Source: Kibdelosporangium aridum (GTDB taxonomy: Bacteria > Actinomycetota > Actinomycetes > Mycobacteriales > Pseudonocardiaceae). From it: a stretch of 64,000 nucleotides of DNA. Below are positions 10,052-17,911 of this stretch, piece after piece; the stretch's first letter is position 1, and each line of letters begins with the position of its first letter. The DNA lies in contig NZ_FWXV01000002.1 of assembly GCF_900176515.1 (NCBI RefSeq), positions 1,426,001 to 1,490,000 on the forward strand, given 5' to 3'. A model generated the notes under the pieces. It searched no databases. It was not told where the DNA came from and was given only the letters and a program-made list of their open reading frames with translations. The position numbers were made by a program, and so were the translations under genes.

Positions 10052-11167
10052 TTGACCCTCAGCCTGCCGCCGAGCCTGCTGGCCACGCTGCCCGGCCACT
10101 ACTACACCGACCCGTCGATCTTCCGGGTGGAACAGGAGCGGATCTTCGAGTCGATGTGGTTCGCGGTGGCTCGTTGCGCCGACATCGCCACACCGGGCAA
10201 GTTCGAGACCGTCTCCGTCGGCCGGGAAAGCATCCTTGTCGTGCGTGGCCGCGACGGTCAGCTGCGCGCGTTCCTCAATGTCTGCAGGCATCGCGGCGCC
10301 AAGCTGTGCGTGGAGGCCGCGGGAGAGACCAAGCGTTCACTGCAATGCCCTTACCACGCCTGGACATACGGTCTCGACGGAAAGCTCATTGCGGCACCGA
10401 ACCTGACCAAGATGCCGGACATCGACCGCGTCGAGTACGGCCTGATCCCCGTGCACCTGCGGGAATGGCTTGGTTACGCGTGGGTGTGCCTCACGGACTC
10501 GCCACCGTCCTTTGAGGACACGGTGATCGGTGCGGCCCGTGACCGCCTCGGCGACACCGAGATGATCAGCCACTGGGAAGTCGACACGCTGGACGTCGGC
10601 CGCCGGATCGTCTACGACGTCAAGGCGAACTGGAAGCTGATCATCGAGAACTTCATGGAGTGCTACCACTGCGCGACGATCCACCCGGAACTCACGGAAG
10701 TCCTGCCGGAGTTCGCCGACGGCTACGCGGCGCAGTACTACGTCGGCCACGGCGCGGCATTCGCCGAGGAAGCCCAAGGGTTCACGGTCGACGGAAGCGA
10801 AGGCTTCGACAAGATCGGCGGTGTCGGTGCGGAGGAAGATCGCAAGTACTACGCGATCACGGTCAACCCGCAGGTGTTCATCAACCTGGTGCCCGACCAC
10901 GTGATCTTCCACCGGATGTTCCCGATGTCCGCGGACCGGACGGTGGTGGTCTGCGATTGGCTGTACACCAAGGAAGTCGTGGCCAGCGGCAAGGACGTGT
11001 CCCGCTCGGTCGAGCTGTTCCACCGCGTCAACCAGCAGGACTTCGACGCGTGTGAGAGGTGTCAGCCCGCGATGTCATCGAGGGCTTACGCGAGAGGCGG
11101 CGTGTTGGTGCCCAGCGAACACCACATCGCCGCCTTCCACGAATGGCTGACAGCCAAGCTCGCCTAG
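10052..11167 (+). CDS. Rieske non-haem iron oxygenase, glycine betaine demethylase-like (GbcA-like)
   Basis: Terminal oxygenase, 371 aa. The Rieske cluster ligands are CRH (Cys78, His80) and CPYH (Cys99, His102). Mononuclear iron ligands His206 and His211 lie in ECYHCATIH, with a probable third ligand Asp330 in the QQDFDACE stretch. The CRHRG...CPYH...ECYHC pattern resembles GbcA, which removes a methyl group of glycine betaine to give dimethylglycine and formaldehyde. The start is TTG 10052 behind AAGAAGGGG. Betaine transporter, betA, purU and folD nearby support the substrate; other quaternary amines such as stachydrine or carnitine remain possible. Confidence 0.82.
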   Translation: MTLSLPPSLLATLPGHYYTDPSIFRVEQERIFESMWFAVARCADIATPGKFETVSVGRESILVVRGRDGQLRAFLNVCRHRGAKLCVEAAGETKRSLQCPYHAWTYGLDGKLIAAPNLTKMPDIDRVEYGLIPVHLREWLGYAWVCLTDSPPSFEDTVIGAARDRLGDTEMISHWEVDTLDVGRRIVYDVKANWKLIIENFMECYHCATIHPELTEVLPEFADGYAAQYYVGHGAAFAEEAQGFTVDGSEGFDKIGGVGAEEDRKYYAITVNPQVFINLVPDHVIFHRMFPMSADRTVVVCDWLYTKEVVASGKDVSRSVELFHRVNQQDFDACERCQPAMSSRAYARGGVLVPSEHHIAAFHEWLTAKLA

Positions 11168-11189
11168 GCCAGAACTGTCAGACCCCTTC

Positions 11190-11380
11190 GATAACGTGAA
11201 ATCAAGGGCGCCCCTGGTGGTGGGGTTTGTCGCCTTTGGAGCCTTGGCGAGGGGCTCTTGGCTGGGGTCCTGGCGAGGGACCTCAGCGGACCTCAGCGAA
11301 GGGTTTCGCGAAGGGCCTCAGCGAACGGGCTCGCGAAAGGCCTCAGCGGTCTTAGCGAGGGGCCCTTGCGAAAGGCTTTA
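11190..11380. repeat. Degenerate short tandem repeats (GCGAAGGGCCTCA-like)
   Basis: The gap between the oxygenase gene and the convergent dehydrogenase gene is filled by about ten irregular copies of a 12-18-nt motif around (A)GCGA(A/G)GGG(C)CT(C/T). Examples are GCGAAGGGTTTC and GCGAAGGGCCTCAGCG near 11298-11330, and GCGAAAGGCCTCAGCGG near 11333. Many can pair locally, so the region may act as a bidirectional terminator or be an expanded intergenic repeat. Confidence 0.55.
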
Positions 11381-12133
11381 CCGAGGCGCCATCCGCAGGG
11401 CGCCGTCCATGCGGATGACCTCGCCGTTCAAGTAGTCGTGGTCGATGATCGCCAAGGCCAGCTTGGCGTACTCGGCGGGCGCCGCCAGGCGCTTGGGGAA
11501 CGGGACGCCTTCGCTCAGCGCGGCCCGGAACTCGTCGCTCACCCCGGCCAGCATCGGGGTGTCGACGATGCCCGGCGCGATGGTCATCACGCGGATACCC
11601 GAGGTGGCGAGATCACGAGCGGCGGGCAAGGTCAGGCCGACCACGCCGCCCTTGGACGACGAGTACGCGGCCTGGCCGATCTGTCCGTCGAACGCAGCGA
11701 TCGAGGCGGTGTTGATGATGACGCCACGTTGGCCGTTCTCGTCCGCATCGGTCTTCGCGATCGCCTCGGCGGCCAGCCGCAGCACGTTGAAGGTGCCGAT
11801 CAGGTTGATCTCGATGATCCTGCGGTACACGTCCAGGTCGTGGACGCCCTTCTTGGACAGGATCCGTCCGGCTGTACCCACACCCGCGCAGTTCACCGCC
11901 ACTCGCAGCGGTGCCTCGCCCGCTGCCTGGTCGACTGCGGCTTGGACCTCCGAAGGGCTGGTGACGTCGGCCGCGACGTACGTCACCCCGTCAACCGCGG
12001 GCGCCTTCTCGATCGCGCCGGGCAAGTCGAGTGCGAACACCTTGGCGCCTTGCTTCGCCAGCGCCCCCGCGGTCGCCCCGCCAAGACCCGACGCACCGCC
12101 AGTGACAACCGCCGCGATACCGCTGACCTGCAT
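11378..12133 (-). CDS. Short-chain dehydrogenase/reductase, 3-hydroxyacyl-CoA dehydrogenase type II-like
   Basis: NAD(P)-dependent SDR, 251 aa. The cofactor motif TGGASGLG lies at residues 11-18, the NCAG motif near 80, and the catalytic Tyr/Lys pair in AAYSSSKGG. Overall sequence (INTASIAAFDGQIGQAAYSSSK and RVMTIAPGIVDTPM) resembles the HSD17B10/3-hydroxy-2-methylbutyryl-CoA dehydrogenase group, which acts on 3-hydroxyacyl-CoAs. ATG 12133 is behind AAGGAGAG. Family assignment is firm, substrate is not. It stands alone, convergent to the Rieske operon and not obviously linked to betaine metabolism. Confidence 0.88.
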   Translation of the reverse strand: MQVSGIAAVVTGGASGLGGATAGALAKQGAKVFALDLPGAIEKAPAVDGVTYVAADVTSPSEVQAAVDQAAGEAPLRVAVNCAGVGTAGRILSKKGVHDLDVYRRIIEINLIGTFNVLRLAAEAIAKTDADENGQRGVIINTASIAAFDGQIGQAAYSSSKGGVVGLTLPAARDLATSGIRVMTIAPGIVDTPMLAGVSDEFRAALSEGVPFPKRLAAPAEYAKLALAIIDHDYLNGEVIRMDGALRMAPR

Positions 12134-12181
12134 GCCTGCTCTCCTTTGGGCTCTGGACGGGAGAGAGGCTATCCGTCACGG

Positions 12182-12325
12182 TCAGGAGTGGTCGTGCGGT
12201 GTGACGTCCTTAACGGGTTGCCTGTGGTCTGTCGCGTGCAGCAGGAGCACCAACGGCACCGCTGCGAGCACGGCCAGCACCACGAACCCGAGCACGATGG
12301 CCAATACCTCCAACATGCGTTCCAT
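12182..12325 (-). CDS. Small single-pass membrane protein (47 aa)
   Basis: A 47-codon frame from ATG 12325 to TGA. It encodes a short polar start (MERMLEV), one long hydrophobic helix (about residues 5-30, rich in Val, Leu and Ala), and a polar tail with several His and Asp (HATDHRQPVKDVTPHDHS). The helix is the expected length and orientation for a type I or tail-exposed micropeptide. The ribosome-binding site is weak (GAAGACG). I recognise no family. The alternative start at Met4 would shorten it by three residues. Confidence 0.5.
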   Translation of the reverse strand: MERMLEVLAIVLGFVVLAVLAAVPLVLLLHATDHRQPVKDVTPHDHS

Positions 12326-12459
12326 GGTCGTCTTCGCAGGCCACGGGCGCGTCGGCCATGAGTGCGGTCTTCATGTCCTTCCGAGGGACGGCGCAGATCA
12401 CCCAAAGCTACGACTTAGGTCTGACACGCCCCTGAGGGGTCGGACCACCGATTACCATG

Positions 12460-12536
12460 AAGCCCGGGTCGTGACTGGCGTTGAGGTGGAGTACCACCGG
12501 GGAGCGGCCCCACCGAGCTTGCCGCGCGCCTGGGCG
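12460..12536 (+). promoter_or_regulatory. ZTP (pfl) riboswitch upstream of folD
   Basis: The leader carries the conserved pfl core: GGGTCGTGACTGGCG (12466-12480), a GTGGAGTACCAC hairpin (about 12486-12497), CGGGGAGCG and, after a linker, CCG with CGCCTGGGC (12527-12535) that closes the pseudoknot. These are the signature blocks of the ZTP-sensing RNA, known upstream of folD, glyA and purH. ZTP/ZMP accumulates when 10-formyl-THF is short and switches expression on. The RNA ends about 27 nt before the folD start. Confidence 0.88.
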
Positions 12537-12562
12537 ATTTCCTCACCACAAGGAGTCGCGGT

Positions 12563-13420
12563 ATGGCCTTGATGTCCGGCACCGATGTCGCCCGTGAGAT
12601 CACCGAGCAGACCACCAAACGGGCCAGCGAATTCGAGCAGCGCACTGGGCGTAAGCCCTGTCTGGCCGCCGTCCTCGTCGGCGAGGACCCCGCGTCGGTC
12701 ACCTACGTGAAGATGAAGCGCAACCGCAGTGCCAAGGCCGGGATCGAGTCCCGGTTCGTGCACCTGCCTGAGCAGACCACGACCGAGCAGCTGGTCGCCG
12801 AGATCACCAAGCTCTCCGAGGACCCCGGGGTCGACGGGATCCTGCTGCAGCACCCGGTGCCCAAGCACATCGACGAGCGCGCGGCGTTCGAGGCGATCGC
12901 GCCGAGCAAGGACGTTGACGGCGTTACCATGCACTCGTTCGCGGCCATGGCCTTCAGTGAGCCTGGGTTCGCCTCGGCCACGCCTGGCGGCATCATGCGG
13001 CTGCTGGAGGCTTACGAGGTCGACCTGAAGGGCAAGCACGCTGTCGTGGTCGGCCGTAGCCCGATTCTGGGCAAGCCCGTGGCGATGCTCATGCTCGCGA
13101 AGGACGCGACGGTGACGATCTGCCACTCCAAGACCGAGAACCTCGACCAGATCGTGCGGACCGCGGACATCGTGGTGGCCGCGGTCGGCAAGCCGAAGTT
13201 CATCACCGCCATCAAGCCCGGCGCCGTGGTGATCGACGCCGGTTACAACGAGGGCAACGTCGGTGACGTGGACTTCGAGCAACTGGCCGACTCCGCGAGC
13301 CTGATCACGCCGGTGCCCGGCGGCGTCGGCCCGATGACCATCGCCCTGCTGCTCGAACAGACCGTGTCAGCGGCGACCCGGCGGGCAGATCTCGTCGATG
13401 TAAGCGAGGTCGTCGGCTGA
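12563..13420 (+). CDS. folD: Methylenetetrahydrofolate dehydrogenase / methenyltetrahydrofolate cyclohydrolase
   Basis: Bifunctional one-carbon enzyme, 285 aa, interconverting methylene-, methenyl- and 10-formyl-THF. Landmarks are SVTYVKMKR with the catalytic Lys, DGILLQHPVP, KDVDG, the nucleotide-binding GRSPILGKP and the C-terminal PVPGGVGPMT. ATG 12563 follows AAGGAG by 7 nt. Controlled by a ZTP riboswitch. The last 54 nt overlap the 3' end of the convergent aldo/keto reductase gene. In this setting it can oxidise one-carbon units derived from betaine methyl groups. Confidence 0.96.
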   Translation: MALMSGTDVAREITEQTTKRASEFEQRTGRKPCLAAVLVGEDPASVTYVKMKRNRSAKAGIESRFVHLPEQTTTEQLVAEITKLSEDPGVDGILLQHPVPKHIDERAAFEAIAPSKDVDGVTMHSFAAMAFSEPGFASATPGGIMRLLEAYEVDLKGKHAVVVGRSPILGKPVAMLMLAKDATVTICHSKTENLDQIVRTADIVVAAVGKPKFITAIKPGAVVIDAGYNEGNVGDVDFEQLADSASLITPVPGGVGPMTIALLLEQTVSAATRRADLVDVSEVVG

Positions 13421-14329
13421 CGGCCGCCACTTGACCGCCGCGGCGTTCTCGACGACCTGCTCGGGCGTGGTCGCGCCCGCGATCACCGACGACACCGGGT
13501 TCTGCGCGGTCAGCCAGGAGATCGCGAGCGTGGTCAGCGAGATGCCGCGCTCGTCGGCAAACGCTTGCAGTCGCTCGATCCGGTCCCACGGCGCGTCGGC
13601 GAGCAGCTTGCGCCTGCCGGCCAGCCGGGTGCCCGGCGGTGGTTCGGTGTCGCGCTGGTACTTGCCCGTGAGCAGGCCGTTGGCCAGCGGGAAGTACGGC
13701 AGCACGCCGAGCCCGAACCGCCGGGCGGCCGGGTTGACGTCCCGCTCGGCCTCACGCTCCAGCAGCGAGTAGTGGTTCTGCGCGGCGATCGGCTGAGCCA
13801 CGTGCTGCATCTTCGCCGTCCACGCCGCGTCGGCGATCTGCCAGCCAGCCAGGTTGCAGACGCCGGCGTAGCGGATCTTGCCCTCGGTGATCAGCTCGGA
13901 CAGCACGCCGAGGGTCTCGCCGATCGGCGTCTTCGGGTCCGCCCGGTGCAGCTGGTACAGGTCGATCCAGTCGGTGCCGAGGCGGCGCAGCGACGACTCG
14001 ACCGCACGCCGGACGTACCGCCGCGAGCCGCGGGCGCCGAAGTCAGGGCCGTTGCCGCCCTGCATGTCGACGCCGAACTTGGTCGCGATGACGGCGTGGT
14101 CCCGTCGCCCGGACAGCGCCTGGCCGAGCAGCTCCTCACTGCGGCCGCGCGGCGCGCCGTAGACGTCGGCGACGTCGAAGAACGTGATTCCGGCGTCGAG
14201 CGCGGCGCTGACGACGGCCCTGGATCCGGCGAGGGACTCCGCGGCTGTGCCTGGCCTGCCGAGGTTGTTGCAACCGAGTCCGACGGCACTGACCACCAGC
14301 CCGGACTCACCGAGATGTCGGTGCTCCAT
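13367..14329 (-). CDS. Aldo/keto reductase
   Basis: NADPH-dependent oxidoreductase, 320 aa, AKR family with a (beta/alpha)8 barrel. The catalytic tetrad is visible: Asp and Tyr in FDVADVYG, Lys in IATKFGVD and His in YQLHRADP. Resembles the YghZ/Kv-beta-like group (MEHRHLGESGLVVS). I chose ATG 14329 because the family begins at this MEHRHLG; the frame continues upstream but across the divergent dehydrogenase start region. Its 3' end overlaps folD by 54 nt on the opposite strand. The substrate is unknown. Confidence 0.9.
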   Translation of the reverse strand: MEHRHLGESGLVVSAVGLGCNNLGRPGTAAESLAGSRAVVSAALDAGITFFDVADVYGAPRGRSEELLGQALSGRRDHAVIATKFGVDMQGGNGPDFGARGSRRYVRRAVESSLRRLGTDWIDLYQLHRADPKTPIGETLGVLSELITEGKIRYAGVCNLAGWQIADAAWTAKMQHVAQPIAAQNHYSLLEREAERDVNPAARRFGLGVLPYFPLANGLLTGKYQRDTEPPPGTRLAGRRKLLADAPWDRIERLQAFADERGISLTTLAISWLTAQNPVSSVIAGATTPEQVVENAAAVKWRPSADDLAYIDEICPPGRR

Positions 14330-14459
14330 GCAGCGGGACCCTATGTCGGAGCGAGCCAAGAGTTCCAGCCGCGTACGTCGCATGGAGTATTCGAGCTCGC
14401 CAGCTGAAGTTTCAACGTAGGTCAACTCCGGCTGCGACCGTCCCCAGTAACAGGATGGG

Positions 14460-15740
14460 GTGGTTCGGTTGCAGCGAAAGATCGCAGTGGTCGGCACCGG
14501 TTATGTCGGCCTCACCACTGGGGCTTGCCTGGCCGCGCTGGGACATCACGTTGTCTGCGCGGACATCGACGCCAACAAGGTCGACCGGTTAGGGCGTGGC
14601 CACGTGGACATCCTCGAGCCAGGCCTGGACGAGCTGGTCAACCGGGGTCTCACGGCTGGGAACCTCGAGTTCGTGGTCGGCGCCACGAATGCCGTTTCGC
14701 CCGAGACCGAAGTGTTGTTCCTGTGTGTTCCGACGCCGATGGGTGCTGACGGCTCCGCTGATCTGCGTGCCGTCGAGTCCGTGCTCGCCGAGGTCGGCGA
14801 CATGTTGCCATCCGGCTGTGCGGTGGCGACCAAGTCGACAGTCCCGGTCGGAACCGCGGATCGCTTGCGACACATGGTGAACGTGCCGATCGTGGCCAAT
14901 CCCGAGTTCCTGCGGGAAGGCAGCGCGGTCGACGACTTCCTGCACCCGGACCGGATCGTCGTTGGTTCGGCGGATCGCGAAGCGGCACAACGGGTTGGCG
15001 ATCTCTATGCGGCACTGCAGGCGCCGACGCTCGTCCTCGACGCGGCCAGCGCGGAGATGGTCAAGTACGCGGCGAACTGTTTTCTCGCGGTGAAACTGTC
15101 CTATGTCAACGCGATCGCGCAGCTCTGTGACCGGGTCGGCGCAGATGTCCGCGAGGTCACCGAGGGCATGGGGCTTGACCCGCGAATCGGCCGGTCTTTC
15201 CTCAAGCCCGGGCCCGGCTGGGGTGGATCGTGCCTGCCCAAGGACACCAACGCGTTGCTGCACGTGGCCGAGCAGGCCGGACTGGACTTCGCGTTGTTGC
15301 GCTCGGCGATCGAGCAGAACGTGCGCCAGCAGGAAGACGTGATCGACCGGATCAGGCAGGCCTGCGACGGGACCGTCCGCGGCGCCCGGATCGGCTTGCT
15401 GGGCCTTGCGTTCAAGGCGGGCACGAACGACCTGCGTGATTCACCCGCGATCGGGATCGCGAACGCGCTCGTGGCCGAAGGCGCGGAGATCACCGCGCAC
15501 GATCCGGCCATTACGGGCGAATTGCCGGGTATGCGGCTGGTCGATGATCCTTACGAGGCGGTCAAGGGCGCGATCGCGGTGGTCGTGCTGACCGAATGGC
15601 CGGAATTCCGCACATTGGACTGGACCAAGGTCGCCGAGCTCATGGACGGTTTCACGGTCGTGGACACCCGCGATCTGCTCGACGGCGACGACCTCGCCCG
15701 GGCCGGCCTGCGCTGGAAGGCCATCGGCCGTCGCTGTTGA
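14460..15740 (+). CDS. UDP-glucose/GDP-mannose dehydrogenase family protein
   Basis: Sugar-nucleotide 6-dehydrogenase, 426 aa, making UDP-glucuronate-type precursors for surface glycans. The NAD motif GTGYVG lies near residues 11-16, the catalytic Cys in GWGGSCLPKD, and the central dimer helix has EMVKYAANCFLA. The C-terminal UDP-binding domain has LAFKAGTNDLRDSPA. The start is uncertain: GTG 14460 or TTG 14469. The product would feed glycosyltransferases such as those at 20340-23129, but sharing a pathway is inferred. Nucleotide specificity is likely UDP-glucose, not proven. Confidence 0.92.
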   Translation: MVRLQRKIAVVGTGYVGLTTGACLAALGHHVVCADIDANKVDRLGRGHVDILEPGLDELVNRGLTAGNLEFVVGATNAVSPETEVLFLCVPTPMGADGSADLRAVESVLAEVGDMLPSGCAVATKSTVPVGTADRLRHMVNVPIVANPEFLREGSAVDDFLHPDRIVVGSADREAAQRVGDLYAALQAPTLVLDAASAEMVKYAANCFLAVKLSYVNAIAQLCDRVGADVREVTEGMGLDPRIGRSFLKPGPGWGGSCLPKDTNALLHVAEQAGLDFALLRSAIEQNVRQQEDVIDRIRQACDGTVRGARIGLLGLAFKAGTNDLRDSPAIGIANALVAEGAEITAHDPAITGELPGMRLVDDPYEAVKGAIAVVVLTEWPEFRTLDWTKVAELMDGFTVVDTRDLLDGDDLARAGLRWKAIGRRC

Positions 15741-15773
15741 AACGATGGAACCCGGTCGCTTAGATAGTTAGCT

Positions 15774-17564
15774 ATGTTCACCACTCGCCCCGAACTGGCC
15801 GGTACCCACGGGATGGTGGCCTCCACCCACTGGCTGGCCTCGGCGGCGGGGATGGCGATCCTTGAGGACGGCGGCAACGCGTTCGACGCCGCCGTGGCAG
15901 CCGGGTTCGTGCTGCAGGTCGTCGAACCGCATCTCAACGGCCCTGGCGGTGAAGTGCCCGCGGTGTTCCAAGCCGCAGGGCAGTCACAGCCGCGAGTGTT
16001 GTGTGGACAAGGCGTCGCACCGGCTGGCGCGACCATCGAGCACTACCGTGACCTCGGCCTGGAGCTCGTTCCCGGCAGCGGTTTGCTGGCCGCGACGGTG
16101 CCCGGCGCTTGGGACGGCTGGCTGATCCTGTTGCGTGACTACGGAACCAAACGTTTGCGCGATGTGCTGGATCGGGCGATCGGCTACGCCCGTGACGGTT
16201 TTCCGATCGTGCCAAGAATCCCGGACACCATCGACGCGGTCGCCGAGTTGTTCAAGGAACATTGGCCCAGCTCGGCATCGCTCTGGCTGCCCGATGGCCG
16301 CTCGCCCGCGGCAGGCTCACGATTCCGCAACCCTGCACTCGCCGACACGTTTGAACGCCTGCTCGCCGAAGCCGAAAACGCCGGTTCCGATCGGGAGGCC
16401 CAGATCGAGGCGGCACGTCGGGCCTGGTATCAAGGCTTCGTCGCCGCGGAGATCGATTCCTTCGCGCGCGACGCTTTCCTCGACGACTCCGGCCGCCCCC
16501 ACGCGGGCGTGCTGACCGGCCAGGACATGGCGACGTGGCAAGCGTCCTTCGAGGACGCGCTCACAGTGGACATCGGCTCATGGACGCTGGTCAAATGCGG
16601 CGCCTGGACCCAAGGACCCGTTCTGGCGCAACAACTGCGTTTATTGGACGGGTTCAAAGACCGGCTGTCCTATATAGACGGTGTGCCGACGGCGGAGACC
16701 ATCCACATCGCGATCGAGTGCGCCAAACTGGCATTCGCCGACCGGGAAGCCTGGTACGGCGACGACCCTGACGTCCCGTTGGCAGCACTGCTGTCCGAGG
16801 AGTACGCCGTCAACCGGCGCGCACTCGTGACCGAACACGCCTCGTTCGAACTGCGTCCGGGCTCACCCAACGGCCAACCGCCAAGGCTGCCGGCCTTCGC
16901 GGTGCCTTATTTCGTGCCCGCTGAAGAGATCTCCGGAGCCTTGGGCGAGCCGACCGTGGGCAACAGCGGAGTCGTCCGCGGCGACACAGTGCACATCGAT
17001 GTCGTTGACGCGGTCGGGAACATGATCTCGGCGACCCCGTCCGGCGGATGGCTGCAGTCCTCGCCGACGATCCCGTCGCTGGGCTTCTGCCTCGGCACCC
17101 GAGCCCAGATGTTCACCCTGGAACACCACTTCGCCAGCTCACTACGGCCAGGCAGGCGTCCACGGATCACCCTGTCACCGTCGATGGCATTGCGTGACGG
17201 CGTGCCGCAGCTCGCGTTCGGCACACCCGGCGGGGATCAACAAGACCAATGGCAGCTGTGCTTCTGGCTCGCCCACATCGGCGCCGGACTGAACATGCAG
17301 GAAGCCATCGACGCACCGACCTGGCATTCCGGGGCGTTCCCGAGTTCGTTCTTCCCGCGGTATTGGCAACCAGGCGAACTGGTCGTGGAGTCACGGATTG
17401 GTGATGCCGCGATTACCGAACTGCGTGAGCGCGGCCACCTCGTCACCGACGCCGGCCCGTGGACGCTCGGCCGGATGTCAGCGGTCTCTCGTGATCCCGC
17501 GGACGGCATGCTCCGTGCGGCCGCGAACCCGCGGGGAATGCAGGGTTACGCGGTAGGCCGCTAG
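15774..17564 (+). CDS. Gamma-glutamyltransferase family protein
   Basis: Ntn-hydrolase fold enzyme, 596 aa. The N-terminal half has the family start pattern GGNAFDAAVAAGFVLQVVEPH. The predicted autoprocessing nucleophile is Thr405 in GDTVHIDVVDAVGNM, followed by TPSGG and RPRITLSPSMAL. There is no evident signal peptide, so this may be a cytoplasmic GGT-like hydrolase acting on glutathione analogues, cephalosporins or other gamma-glutamyl amides. Its TAG stop shares the palindrome CTAG with the stop of the 32-aa gene on the other strand. Confidence 0.9.
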   Translation: MFTTRPELAGTHGMVASTHWLASAAGMAILEDGGNAFDAAVAAGFVLQVVEPHLNGPGGEVPAVFQAAGQSQPRVLCGQGVAPAGATIEHYRDLGLELVPGSGLLAATVPGAWDGWLILLRDYGTKRLRDVLDRAIGYARDGFPIVPRIPDTIDAVAELFKEHWPSSASLWLPDGRSPAAGSRFRNPALADTFERLLAEAENAGSDREAQIEAARRAWYQGFVAAEIDSFARDAFLDDSGRPHAGVLTGQDMATWQASFEDALTVDIGSWTLVKCGAWTQGPVLAQQLRLLDGFKDRLSYIDGVPTAETIHIAIECAKLAFADREAWYGDDPDVPLAALLSEEYAVNRRALVTEHASFELRPGSPNGQPPRLPAFAVPYFVPAEEISGALGEPTVGNSGVVRGDTVHIDVVDAVGNMISATPSGGWLQSSPTIPSLGFCLGTRAQMFTLEHHFASSLRPGRRPRITLSPSMALRDGVPQLAFGTPGGDQQDQWQLCFWLAHIGAGLNMQEAIDAPTWHSGAFPSSFFPRYWQPGELVVESRIGDAAITELRERGHLVTDAGPWTLGRMSAVSRDPADGMLRAAANPRGMQGYAVGR

Positions 17565-17659
17565 TTCTGGTTCTTACCAGGTCGCTTGAGCAGGACGTGC
17601 GCCAACCGGCCCAGGAAGAACGCCGTGACTAAAGCCACGAGCACGACATGAACCCACAT
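17561..17659 (-). CDS. Small single-pass membrane protein (32 aa)
   Basis: A 32-codon frame starting at ATG 17659 with a strong ribosome-binding site, GGAGG, 5 nt upstream. The product is one hydrophobic helix (WVHVVLVALVTAFFLG) followed by a basic tail (KRPGKNQN), typical of membrane micropeptides. Its stop overlaps that of the convergent gamma-glutamyltransferase gene at CTAG. A near-perfect 18-bp palindrome at 17720-17737 lies in its presumed promoter. Function unknown. The frame extends further upstream but without comparable initiation signals. Confidence 0.62.
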   Translation of the reverse strand: MWVHVVLVALVTAFFLGRLAHVLLKRPGKNQN

Positions 17660-17719
17660 GAGGCCTCCGTCGGTGATGGTTACGTTCCTTGGACGCCTAC
17701 GAGGCTCCGCCGGTTGAGT

Positions 17720-17737
17720 GTGTGACCCGGGTAACAC
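17720..17737. promoter_or_regulatory. 18-bp palindrome, Crp-like
   Basis: GTGTGACCCGGGTAACAC is symmetrical apart from one mismatched pair. Its inner 16 bases read TGTGA-N6-TAACA, one base from the Crp/GlxR pattern TGTGA-N6-TCACA. It lies 61 bp upstream of the 32-aa gene start. The surrounding 17660-17911 gap shows no other gene. Confidence 0.4.
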
Positions 17738-17911
17738 CGCGCCGACACGCGCAAGCAGTGCCCGATCGGGTGACGCAGCTGTCCGGCTGCCTTTACTTGA
17801 ACCGTCCAGCCTCAACCGCAACACCAATTCCCATGAGGGAACCCCTAATTTCAACGCTACACCGGGGGTCTGACAGTTCTGCGTGGATGCGATGTCTCGC
17901 CTGGTCAGCGG

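Noticed and set aside
16002-16010. DnaA-box-like TGTGGACAA inside the gamma-glutamyltransferase gene
   Set aside because: Isolated 9-mer in coding DNA; expected by chance, without the flanking repeat seen at the two intergenic copies.
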